This document shows positions 1-7,988 of a stretch of DNA of 64,000 nucleotides, one piece after another. Every line of letters begins with the position of its first letter. The first letter of the stretch is position 1. The translations under genes were made by a program, and so were the position numbers. This stretch comes from Candidatus Hydrogenedentota bacterium (GTDB taxonomy: Bacteria; Hydrogenedentota; Hydrogenedentia; Hydrogenedentales; CAITNO01). The notes beneath the pieces were generated by a model. The model did no database searches, was not told the DNA's origin, and saw only the letters and a list, made by a program, of their open reading frames with translations. Location of the stretch: the NCBI GenBank assembly GCA_018056705.1, contig JAGPFE010000014.1:1-64000 (forward strand). The letters are read 5' to 3'.

Positions 1-1
1 C

Positions 2-1348
2 GACATGAGCGGCGAGGTATGGGGACGTTTTCTGGATGACCGGGTCGTATTCACTTTCCAGGAAGTTCCTTCGGCCCGGGACGCTGGGGTCACGGGCTAC
101 GAGATCCCGAAAAACACCTTGCAACTGGAACTATTTTATGACGGCACCATCCGCGTGACCTACCTGTACGTCGGTGCCATCAATGCCGTGGTGGGGCTTT
201 CCGATGGTCGGGGCGCGCCCTTGTTACCGTCGTCTTGGACCAACATCCGGAATAACCTGTCCCTTACAAAATTCACGAGGCTATCTTCCGCGTTCGACAC
301 GCTCTATCTCGAACCGATCCCGGTGATCATGGCGTCCGGGGGTGAAAACGTATCCTTCACGGCCCGCGCGGTGAAACCGGCCAGCGTTACAGGGGTGCCC
401 GCGCTGACGGCGGAATGGACAGGAACCGGTCGCGCGCCTTTCGCGGATCTCGGCAATGGTACCGGACAGTTCTCCTGGGACACCGCGGAAGATACGGTGG
501 GAGATTACACCGTCCGGGTATACGCCCAACTGGGCGGACAGGTGGCGTGGCAGGATGTGCGGATTACGGTGGGATACACCTACGTGCTTCCAACCGCCCG
601 GAATCTGAGCATATCGGCCAACACCCCCTACGAAAATCCCTTCCAGGACCGGCTGGTGCCGCTGGGCAATCCGTTGAGCGCTTCATACGAGTATTCCCAT
701 CCGCTGGCAAAGCGCGCGCCTGATCTCTACGCCGAGGGGGACACGATCATATACTGGTTCAGGAACGGCCAGATTGTTCCGGAACTGCTGGGACGACTGA
801 GTGTTCCGGCCCCGGCCCTTCGGGCGGGAGACCGGTGGTGGTTCGGCGTGATTCCCGTCGCCGCGGGCGGCTTTTATGGGGATCTTGTCCAGTCCCCAGT
901 AGTGACCGTGGACGGTTTTCCGAAGATCACCGCGGTCGTGCCAGGATACGGGCTGACCATCGGCGGCGAAACGGTCACCATCCAGGGACTGCTGCTGTCC
1001 CGAACCGTGAAGGTTTATTTTGGCGGGGTTCCCGCCACCAATCTGCGGGTATTAAGCGACGAAGCCCTCCAGGTCACGGTGCCACTGCACGAAGCGGGTG
1101 TCGTGGACGTGGTTTGCGAAACGCCGGAGGGGGTGGGACGCCTCACCAATGGGTACCGGTACATCAGTGATTACCGTGACCTCGTTAAGGAAGACCTGAA
1201 CAAGGATGGACGGGTGGATGCCATGGACGTGCAACTGGCCACGAACGCGGTGCTCAAACTGGTGGCCTTGTCGGCCGACGTCAACGGCGACAAGAAAATC
1301 GATGTTAAGGACGTCCAACTGGTCATCAAGCGGGCTCTTCTGCGCTGA
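2..1348 (+). CDS. Secreted protein with IPT/TIG and C-terminal dockerin domains (5' end missing)
   Basis: The frame is open to the left edge, so this is the C-terminal part (about 448 residues) of a larger, probably exported protein. The first 70 residues resemble the beta-rich segment often found after large extracellular enzyme domains (FTFQEVP, then DGTIRVTYL). Residues about 308-390 look like an IPT/TIG immunoglobulin-like fold. The last 55 residues form a type I dockerin with two EF-hand-like loops (DLNKDGRVDAMD and DVNGDKKIDVKD), which in known families bind calcium and dock to cohesins. The catalytic part, if any, lies outside the window. It ends at a bidirectional terminator shared with the convergent oxidoreductase. 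Confidence 0.8.
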   Translation, partial: DMSGEVWGRFLDDRVVFTFQEVPSARDAGVTGYEIPKNTLQLELFYDGTIRVTYLYVGAINAVVGLSDGRGAPLLPSSWTNIRNNLSLTKFTRLSSAFDTLYLEPIPVIMASGGENVSFTARAVKPASVTGVPALTAEWTGTGRAPFADLGNGTGQFSWDTAEDTVGDYTVRVYAQLGGQVAWQDVRITVGYTYVLPTARNLSISANTPYENPFQDRLVPLGNPLSASYEYSHPLAKRAPDLYAEGDTIIYWFRNGQIVPELLGRLSVPAPALRAGDRWWFGVIPVAAGGFYGDLVQSPVVTVDGFPKITAVVPGYGLTIGGETVTIQGLLLSRTVKVYFGGVPATNLRVLSDEALQVTVPLHEAGVVDVVCETPEGVGRLTNGYRYISDYRDLVKEDLNKDGRVDAMDVQLATNAVLKLVALSADVNGDKKIDVKDVQLVIKRALLR

Positions 1349-1366
1349 CCTCTCCGCGCCAAGGCG

Positions 1367-1417
1367 AAAAAATTACATCCCCGTCGAAAAACCTTCGGCG
1401 GGGATGTTCTTTTTCTC
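1367..1417. terminator. Bidirectional intrinsic terminator
   Basis: A perfect 9-bp stem (acatccccg at 1375-1383 with cggggatgt at 1399-1407) is followed on the plus strand by tctttttctc. On the minus strand it is followed by a T-run, because the plus strand has aaaaaatt just upstream. It sits between two convergent genes and can serve both. Confidence 0.85.
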
Positions 1418-1433
1418 GATGCCCGATGAGGGT

Positions 1434-2756
1434 TCAGGCCAGTTTCGGCACCTCAAATCCCGCGGCATACTGTCGGGTCAACAGGGTGTTGGCCTCCGCG
1501 TCATCGACAAACTGTTCCGCCTTGGGATCGAACCGCAGGGAGCGACCCAGGCGATAGGAAATATTGGCCAGGTGGGCGTGACCAGAGGCCAGGTGCGCTG
1601 CCCGCATGTCCGCGAAGTTCTTCTTTTTGTCACCGGAGCGGACCGCGTCGATGAAATTCTGCCAGTTGCCCCGGGTTTCGGGCACAGGGTAATCCGCGTC
1701 ACTGACGGGAATGGGACGATTCTTCTCATCGAAGAATCCCTGGCCTTCCACGTAATACCCCTTCTCGCCGTAAAACAGGTTGCCTACTGAAACTCCCTCG
1801 ACAAACTTGCCGTCGATCATCCGGCCGCCCTCGTCGTTCGTCCAGCGGTTACGCACTTCGAATACCAGCATCGTGCCGTCCTCGTACTTGAACGTCGCGA
1901 CATTGGTATTGGGGGTTTCCCCCGCGTCCTGGTAGGTGTATCGTCCCCCGTCGCTGTTAACTTTCACGGGAAACCCCTTGTTCAGTCCCCACACGGCAAT
2001 GTCCATCTGGTGTATGCCCTGGTTGCCGATTTCACCGTTACCATAACGCCAGAACCAGTGCCAGTTATAGGGATGGTACATGGGATTGTACGCGCCCCGT
2101 TCCGCCGGCCCCTGCCAGAGTTCCCAGTCCAAGTAATCCGGCGCCGGCGCGTCGGGCTTGTTTCCGATGGATCCGCGATTACCGTTCTTGTATCCCAGGG
2201 CGCGGGCCATGTACAACTTCCCGATAATATCCCCTGATTGCAGCAACGGAATATCCCGGAGCCACCTCCCACTCGACCGGCTTTGCGTGCCGTGCATGAT
2301 AATGACGTTGAATTTTTCGCTGGCCGCCACGAGTTGCTGTCCTTCGTAGATATTGTGGGCAGCCGGTTTCTCCACGTACACATGTTTCCCCGCCTGGGCT
2401 GCCCATACCGCCGCCAGGGTATGCCAGTGATGGGGCGTGGCAATGCTGACCGCGTCGATCTCCGGATCCTGGAGCGCGTCGCGCAGATCGGTAAACACCT
2501 TTGGTTTCCGGTTAAGATCCCGTTCCAACTTCTTGGCGACCCGATCGCGTACCCGGGCATCCACGTCACAGATGGCCACGACTTCGGCGCCTTCGCACTT
2601 GGAAAATCCTTCCACGTGTTCGTTGCCCCGGCCGTTGCAACCGATCACGCAAACGCGGATACGATCATTCGCGCCCCACACGCGTCCCGACATGATGGTA
2701 CCGGCCGCAAGAACCGTGGTGGCCGATCCCAGGAAATCCCTGCGTGACAGTTTCAT
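1434..2756 (-). CDS. Gfo/Idh/MocA-family oxidoreductase with Tat signal
   Basis: A 440-residue NAD(P)-dependent sugar oxidoreductase family member. The N-terminus is a twin-arginine signal (SRRDFLGSATTVLAAG), so the folded, cofactor-loaded enzyme should be exported. The Rossmann core follows (VCVIGCNGRGNEHVEGF) and then the family EKPAAHN motif, whose lysine normally takes part in catalysis. The C-terminal alpha/beta domain carries a conserved WHWFWRYGNGEIGNQGIHQMD-type substrate segment. Proteins of this size with a Tat signal are abundant in Planctomycetes-like and Lentisphaerae-like genomes and act on carbohydrates. The substrate cannot be told from sequence. It is transcribed alone and divergently from the gene at 2915. 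Confidence 0.92.
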   Translation of the reverse strand: MKLSRRDFLGSATTVLAAGTIMSGRVWGANDRIRVCVIGCNGRGNEHVEGFSKCEGAEVVAICDVDARVRDRVAKKLERDLNRKPKVFTDLRDALQDPEIDAVSIATPHHWHTLAAVWAAQAGKHVYVEKPAAHNIYEGQQLVAASEKFNVIIMHGTQSRSSGRWLRDIPLLQSGDIIGKLYMARALGYKNGNRGSIGNKPDAPAPDYLDWELWQGPAERGAYNPMYHPYNWHWFWRYGNGEIGNQGIHQMDIAVWGLNKGFPVKVNSDGGRYTYQDAGETPNTNVATFKYEDGTMLVFEVRNRWTNDEGGRMIDGKFVEGVSVGNLFYGEKGYYVEGQGFFDEKNRPIPVSDADYPVPETRGNWQNFIDAVRSGDKKKNFADMRAAHLASGHAHLANISYRLGRSLRFDPKAEQFVDDAEANTLLTRQYAAGFEVPKLA

Positions 2757-2914
2757 ATACCCATTCCTTCTGCTGTTGTTTGATCCGCGGCATTTCAGCG
2801 TATTGTGGCGTATCTGGTGCTCCTGGTTCCACGTAAACGGACCGTGTGGATTTGATTCCGGTTTTTCGGTTATAACGTTGTTTTTGGGGAGAGTCCATGG
2901 TCGACGGTACCATA

Positions 2915-3757
2915 ATGAAGCGCAGGCTATTTTTCAAGCGGGCGGCAGGGTTGACCCTGTGCGCGTTACCCGGCATTGCCGCTCGGGGAGCGCCATCCTC
3001 GGCTGTCGTGGGTGTTATCGCTCCGGAAGCCCGGCTGGTCAACCTGGGCAAGCGGTTGAAACTGCTATCCCTGAGATCAACGGAATGGCGATTCATCGGG
3101 TTCCCCCGGGACGCGCGACCCTTTCCGGAGCAGGCGCTCCAGGTTATCCGGGAACACGGCGCGCGCGTGGTCATTGGCATGCCCCAGGCGGAATGCCCGG
3201 AACTCATCGGTATGGCTGGACCGGATGAGACCTGCCGGGTCACCGTTTGTTCGACTCCCTGGCAGGAATCCCTCTCCTGGCTTTTGGCGGAACGCGCCCC
3301 GCTGACATGGGGATGTTCCCTGAGCATTGGGAATCCGTCCGTGCAGTCCCAATACGCGTCATCCCTTGCTGGCTGGCTGATGCTGGTTGGCCCCAATCGG
3401 GATATTCAGCGCGTGGATTATGCCGGCAACGTTCCATCGGGAGGCGTCGTGGGGGGACTCCTGCTTTCAGATAATGGAGAAATACGGTTTTCTGTTTATC
3501 CACCCGGCAGCATGCTGACCAGACCCGTTATTGTCATCCGAACCGGCAGCCGCGGTGAAAAAAGGTTCTGTTCAGACCACGTCACAGGCACCGCGGATGG
3601 AAACAAGCCCAAAGGTGTCACGCGTTTCGCGGATCGTCCCCTGTTGGACCTGCTTCAGGCCATTTCCAGGGGACAGTCATCCCCCGGGGAACCTGAACGA
3701 TGGATCCCCTGGGAACGTTTCGTGAAAACAGCCAGCCAGTGTGGACTGCCATTATGA
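2915..3757 (+). CDS. Hypothetical exported protein with Tat-like signal
   Basis: I do not recognise this protein. The start at 2915 is preferred over an in-frame ATG at 2897 because it puts a signal-like N-terminus first (MKRRLFFKRAAGLTLCALPG, then an ARG-A cleavage-like site); twin basic residues suggest Tat or Sec export. The mature part, about 255 residues, has alternating beta/alpha segments (VVGVIAP, ARVVIGMPQAECPELIG, LMLVGPNRDI) that could be a Rossmann-like or metallophosphatase-like fold, but no metal-binding motif is visible. The stop overlaps the next start (ATGA), so it is translationally coupled to the glycosyltransferase-like gene. Confidence 0.6.
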   Translation: MKRRLFFKRAAGLTLCALPGIAARGAPSSAVVGVIAPEARLVNLGKRLKLLSLRSTEWRFIGFPRDARPFPEQALQVIREHGARVVIGMPQAECPELIGMAGPDETCRVTVCSTPWQESLSWLLAERAPLTWGCSLSIGNPSVQSQYASSLAGWLMLVGPNRDIQRVDYAGNVPSGGVVGGLLLSDNGEIRFSVYPPGSMLTRPVIVIRTGSRGEKRFCSDHVTGTADGNKPKGVTRFADRPLLDLLQAISRGQSSPGEPERWIPWERFVKTASQCGLPL

Positions 3758-4668
3758 GTGGCACGCGCCAGAAATACGTACCTGGACAACATCAACCGGG
3801 TCGATCAACCTCCAGGGATATGCTGAATTTTGGCATCCTCGGAGGCGGTCTCGCGGAAGACCTCCTGGTTTCCGCGATTATGGTTGTCGACGGCACGGCC
3901 CATCCCAGGCGAACCCAAATGGCATTGCAAAGCCTGACACCACAGACCTACGACGGGTGGGAATGTATCGTGGTCCGGAATGGTCCCATACAGGAGGACA
4001 CGCAAGAAACCCTGGAAGAGTGTGTCACGCTGGATGACCGGATCCGGATCATCTCGTTACCCGAGCCGGTTTCCGAAACAATCGCCAGGAATCAGGGCAT
4101 TCAACACGCGCGGGCACCTTTCGTCGCCAACCTGTCACCCAACACGATTTCCGAGCCAGATCGCTTTCTGAACCAGTTGCTGGCGTTTCAGGATCATCCG
4201 GGTATTGCCGTCTGTGGCACGTGGGTCCGCCTTCTCGATGAGGAAACGCACATTACCGGTGTTCGTCGCTACCCGGCCGAAACGGACGCAATCGCCCGCA
4301 TCTTTTGCCTGGAGAATCCCACTTGTGAAGCCGGCCTGATGTTCCGCAGGGAAGTAGCGGCATATCCGGAAAAGTACTTCCATGGCGCGTGTTACGTCCA
4401 TCTCGTGCGACTGGTCATGGAAGGTAAGCCCGTTATCAACGTGCCGCAGTTTCTGGTCGCTTCGTACGAACCGGAACGCCCGGCGTGCAAGAAGGGCTGG
4501 CGAGCCATGCGTGAGCATATGGCCGCGCGCCGTCTTGCCGTGCGCCTGCTGCCGGCATGGAAACGGCCGTTGGTGATGCCGTTTATCTGGCTGCTTCCAG
4601 TGTCTTGTTGTATGCCGCTCGGACTCTGGCGTGCAGTCCGAAAAATTCAGAACCAGTTACTAGGTTAA
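3754..4668 (+). CDS. Glycosyltransferase family 2-like protein with degenerate active site
   Basis: Start chosen at 3754 because its ATG overlaps the upstream TGA (ATGA), although the frame extends further left. After about 30 residues the GT-A fold of family 2 is clear: SAIMVVDGT, then LTPQTYDGWECIVVRNGP, and IARNQGIQHARAPFVANLS. Family members carry aspartates in the VDDGS and DADD positions that bind the nucleotide-sugar and metal; here they read VRNGP and LSPNT, so both are lost. The C-terminus ends in a hydrophobic stretch (PFIWLLPVSCCMPLGLW) that may anchor it to the membrane. It may bind glycan or sugar nucleotide without transferring. Confidence 0.75.
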   Translation: MSGTRQKYVPGQHQPGRSTSRDMLNFGILGGGLAEDLLVSAIMVVDGTAHPRRTQMALQSLTPQTYDGWECIVVRNGPIQEDTQETLEECVTLDDRIRIISLPEPVSETIARNQGIQHARAPFVANLSPNTISEPDRFLNQLLAFQDHPGIAVCGTWVRLLDEETHITGVRRYPAETDAIARIFCLENPTCEAGLMFRREVAAYPEKYFHGACYVHLVRLVMEGKPVINVPQFLVASYEPERPACKKGWRAMREHMAARRLAVRLLPAWKRPLVMPFIWLLPVSCCMPLGLWRAVRKIQNQLLG

Positions 4669-4714
4669 AGGCGCGGTTTGGCCTCCCTTCCCTGTTTACC
4701 GTATGCTTTCGCCC

Positions 4715-5467
4715 ATGGATTATTGCATTGAAACCATAGAACTTACCCGGACATTTGAACGGGTCACCGCGGTGGATCACCTGACCATGCGGGTACCCCG
4801 TGGCAGTTTCTTCGGATTCCTGGGTCCCAACGGCGCGGGAAAGTCAACCACGATCCGGATGCTGACGGGTATGCTGTATCCCTCGTCTGGACAAGCCCTT
4901 GTGCTCGGGATGGACGTGGTTCGCCGACCATTAGAAGTCAAACGTCGTATCGGCGTGGCTCCCGAAGATTCCGCCCTTTTTGAAAACCTGACCGCCGTGG
5001 AATACCTTGGGTTTGTGGGGCGGATCCATGGACTTCCCAGGCCGGTCATCCGGAGTCGGATCGAAGAACTGCTTATGCTGACCGCGCTCGAAAAAGCGGC
5101 GGACACGCCGGTATTCGAGTACTCCCAGGGCATGCGCAAAAAACTGTCGCTCTGCGCGGCGCTGATCCACGACCCGGAAATCATTTTCCTGGATGAACCT
5201 TTCGAAGGGTTGGACGCCATCGCGTCCAAAACCCTGCGGCAGGTGCTGGAACAGGCGACGTCACGGGGGCGAACCGTTTTCCTGACCTCCCATATTCTCC
5301 AGATCGTGGAACGGCTGTGTAATTACGTGGGTATTCTCAACCGTGGACGCCTGGCAGCCCTGGGTACCATGGCCGAAATTACGGCACGATCCGGCCTGGA
5401 AGAGGTCTTCGTGGAAACGGCCGGCGCGGGTGAAGAGGTCCCACACCTGTCCTGGCTGGAGGCCTGA
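4715..5467 (+). CDS. ABC transporter ATP-binding protein
   Basis: About 250 residues with a full ABC ATPase: Walker A GPNGAGKST, Q-loop region near GVAPEDSALFENL, the signature as YSQGMRKKLSL, Walker B IIFLDEP and the H-loop TSHIL. This CcmA/DrrA-like subfamily energises export-type or poorly characterised membrane complexes. The start is uncertain: an in-frame ATG at 4703 is also possible, and neither has a strong Shine-Dalgarno. Its TGA overlaps the ATG of the permease gene (TGATG), so the two are coupled and form one transporter. Confidence 0.93.
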   Translation: MDYCIETIELTRTFERVTAVDHLTMRVPRGSFFGFLGPNGAGKSTTIRMLTGMLYPSSGQALVLGMDVVRRPLEVKRRIGVAPEDSALFENLTAVEYLGFVGRIHGLPRPVIRSRIEELLMLTALEKAADTPVFEYSQGMRKKLSLCAALIHDPEIIFLDEPFEGLDAIASKTLRQVLEQATSRGRTVFLTSHILQIVERLCNYVGILNRGRLAALGTMAEITARSGLEEVFVETAGAGEEVPHLSWLEA

Positions 5468-7161
5468 TGGTGGGCTGGATCGATCACGCGCTGGCCCTGA
5501 CCGCCCTGCGCTGGCGGTTGTACCGGAAACGGTGGGGCCTATCGGAAGCGGTCAACCTCGCCTGGACCCTGTTCCTGACCCTGGGAGGCATTGTGGTAGC
5601 CGGTGGCATGGCGTTATGGCTGTTCCGGGTCGGTCGGGATCTTGGAGCGCGGGAGATTCACTGGCCTTTCGCGTCCCTGCTGGTACCCCTGCTTCTCTCT
5701 GGCCTGTACGCGGTATGCTGGTTGACCGGCCTGTTTTACCGTACCATCCGCAACGACATGATCGAACCGCGCAAGGTGATGCACCTGCCCGTTGCCCCCA
5801 CCCTGATGCTCGGGCTTAACTTCATGTACAGCCTGCTGACCCCATTACCGCTCATTACCTTGCCGGCCGGGCTGGGCTTTATCGCTGGCCTGTGGGTTGG
5901 CGCAAGCATACGCCCCCTCCCCGGTTTGGTGACGCTCCTGGGCTTCCTGTTCTTCCATGCCGCCCTGGCCTTTCATGTCCGGGGCATGCTGGCCATTCTG
6001 GTTGACCACCCCAGGAAAAAAAGGGCGGTCTTCGCGCTGATCACGCTGGGCATCCTCGTGCTTTGCCAATTGCCCGGGCTGATCGCGCTCGCCTTGCGGT
6101 CGAACCTGCTGAAGGAACAGCCGGAAGTTCTGTGGCAATGGCTACCCTTGCTGTCGACGGGGGTCAGCCTGCTTCCGCCGTTCTGGGGCGCGCTGGGCTG
6201 CTGGGGATTGCTCGAAAGAAACCCCGCGATTACCGTGCTGACCGCGTCCGGGTTGTGGCTCCTTGGCTTCATCCTGTTGCGGACGGCCGCCCGGGACACC
6301 CTGGCCTACTACCTCCAGGGGGGGATGTACCAGGCGAAATCAGGCCGTGGAACCCCGGAACGCGTGAATTTCGATCGGTCCGTAATCACCCTGAGGCGGC
6401 TTCCCGGCCTTTCAGACGCCACTGGCGCGCTGACCTGGCTGTTCCTGGTCAACCTCGCGCGAAATCCGCACATGCGGTTACAGGGTGTGGCCCTGGTGGG
6501 CACCGGCGCGTTCCTGATGGTACTGTTCCGTTCCGGCATCTATGGAGACGAAACGCAGACCTTCCTCCTGCCGCTGTTGCTGGTCTGGCCGTCCGCGTCG
6601 CTGGGGCTGTATATCCTGAACGCTTTTGGCGTGGACGGACCGGCGTTCCGGGGACTGTCACAGTTGCCCATCAGCGGCATCCGCGCGTTGCGCGCCAGGC
6701 ATATCGCCCTCGTTCCCTTCACCCTGGCCGGCCTGGGGCTGATGTACGTGGTCGGCGCGATTACCGGGGGCGTAACGCCCAAGGAAATTGGCATGGTCTG
6801 CCTGGCGGCCGTACCCTATTTTCTAACCTTTTTCGCCGTCGGGGCGTGGACCTCGGTGCTGATCCCCTTTCCCATGACCGGAAGGGGTTCCCGGAGGACC
6901 CTAGGCCGATCTTCTCCAAGTGGATATCGGACGATCGGCATCCTGCTGACCATGGCACTGATTCTTGTTCTTTCCAGTTGCGCGGGCTGGATTCTGGACG
7001 CGTGGCGTCGAACCTCCCCCGTTGGGGGAACCATCGCCTGGATCCTGTGGACCGCGGGCGCGGCGTTGGGGTATTTCATCACCCTGCGCAGAACCGGTGA
7101 CCTGCTGCAGCAACGCTGGCCAGAAATCGCGGCCATACTGGCCCGGGACACCATGGAATAA
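5467..7161 (+). CDS. ABC transporter permease-like integral membrane protein
   Basis: 564 residues with many hydrophobic segments, for example around residues 37-60, 77-97, 115-150, 165-185 and 190-210, and a run of helices in the C-terminal third. It is coupled by overlap to the ATPase just upstream and is the obvious membrane partner. The size suits the large export permeases that pair with CcmA-like ATPases. No periplasmic binding protein is nearby, which favours export over import. The substrate is unknown. It converges on the phosphopantetheinyl transferase gene with only two bases between them. Confidence 0.8.
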   Translation: MVGWIDHALALTALRWRLYRKRWGLSEAVNLAWTLFLTLGGIVVAGGMALWLFRVGRDLGAREIHWPFASLLVPLLLSGLYAVCWLTGLFYRTIRNDMIEPRKVMHLPVAPTLMLGLNFMYSLLTPLPLITLPAGLGFIAGLWVGASIRPLPGLVTLLGFLFFHAALAFHVRGMLAILVDHPRKKRAVFALITLGILVLCQLPGLIALALRSNLLKEQPEVLWQWLPLLSTGVSLLPPFWGALGCWGLLERNPAITVLTASGLWLLGFILLRTAARDTLAYYLQGGMYQAKSGRGTPERVNFDRSVITLRRLPGLSDATGALTWLFLVNLARNPHMRLQGVALVGTGAFLMVLFRSGIYGDETQTFLLPLLLVWPSASLGLYILNAFGVDGPAFRGLSQLPISGIRALRARHIALVPFTLAGLGLMYVVGAITGGVTPKEIGMVCLAAVPYFLTFFAVGAWTSVLIPFPMTGRGSRRTLGRSSPSGYRTIGILLTMALILVLSSCAGWILDAWRRTSPVGGTIAWILWTAGAALGYFITLRRTGDLLQQRWPEIAAILARDTME

Positions 7162-7163
7162 CA

Positions 7164-7943
7164 TTAGCCTTCCCGAGATCGCCAGGCAAGGGCGGCCAGC
7201 AGTCCATCGGGCACATCCAGGAGATCCCGCGTCCACGCGTGAGCGGTGCCGGTGCCACGTCCCGACAGCCTGACCCGCACAGGCTCCGCCAGCCGCGCCA
7301 CGGCAGGCGCCGCGAACCGGGAAAATCCATCCAGTACCCCCAGCCCGAGTGCCTTCACGATCGCCTCCCGGCGGGTCCACAAACGCAGAAAACGCGTCAC
7401 CTCGTCGGCTGATGAATCCGTTCCGGGGAACTTCGCTTCCCGCACCCAATCCGCTTCCTTTTTCGTGAAAAATCGCTCGGCCAGCGCGTTCACGTTTTTA
7501 CGGGGGCGGATTTCTTCAACGTCGACGCCTGGGATCACATGCGCGGAAACCACCGCGCACATCACGGATCCGCTGTGCGAGATCGATCCGTACCACGCGC
7601 GGGAAACATCATTACGGAAAACCAGGCCGGGCTCCCCCGCCGCTTCCAGGTCTTCCATGGCAACGCCGCAAACCGTGGCCGTCAGCCGGCGCAACACGTA
7701 CCACCCGACAGCCCGCCGCTGTCGGACTTCCGGATTCCCCACCCGGGCCAGGCGCGCCCGTTCCTCTCCGGTCAGAGCGGCCACGTCGGGCCGCGCGCAT
7801 GGCCAGCATACCCAGCACCCAAAGATTCCCGGGTGAAATTCCCTGATTTCCAGAGGTAGCGGATCTTCCCGTTTCACCTTGGCATTCAACCCCGATTTGG
7901 TAAACACCACCCGAAAGTGAGAAAATATTATCTGTAGCGGCAT
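7164..7943 (-). CDS. 4'-phosphopantetheinyl transferase, Sfp/AcpT type
   Basis: 259 residues. The enzyme moves the phosphopantetheine arm of coenzyme A to a serine of a carrier protein. Family motifs are in order: SISHSG (about 120-125), GVDVEEI with metal-ligand acidic residues D141 and E143, and WTRREAIVKALG (189-200). Length fits the Sfp group rather than the short AcpS. No polyketide, peptide synthetase or acyl carrier gene is in the window, so its target is not shown. It is divergent from thrS with 45 bases between starts. Confidence 0.88.
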   Translation of the reverse strand: MPLQIIFSHFRVVFTKSGLNAKVKREDPLPLEIREFHPGIFGCWVCWPCARPDVAALTGEERARLARVGNPEVRQRRAVGWYVLRRLTATVCGVAMEDLEAAGEPGLVFRNDVSRAWYGSISHSGSVMCAVVSAHVIPGVDVEEIRPRKNVNALAERFFTKKEADWVREAKFPGTDSSADEVTRFLRLWTRREAIVKALGLGVLDGFSRFAAPAVARLAEPVRVRLSGRGTGTAHAWTRDLLDVPDGLLAALAWRSREG

Positions 7944-7988
7944 CTATCGTTCCGCGTACCAGAGATCTTACCGGAAAAGGTTTATTCC

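Noticed and set aside
7944..7988. T-box leader before thrS
   Set aside because: Only 45 bases lie between the divergent genes, too few for a T-box element.
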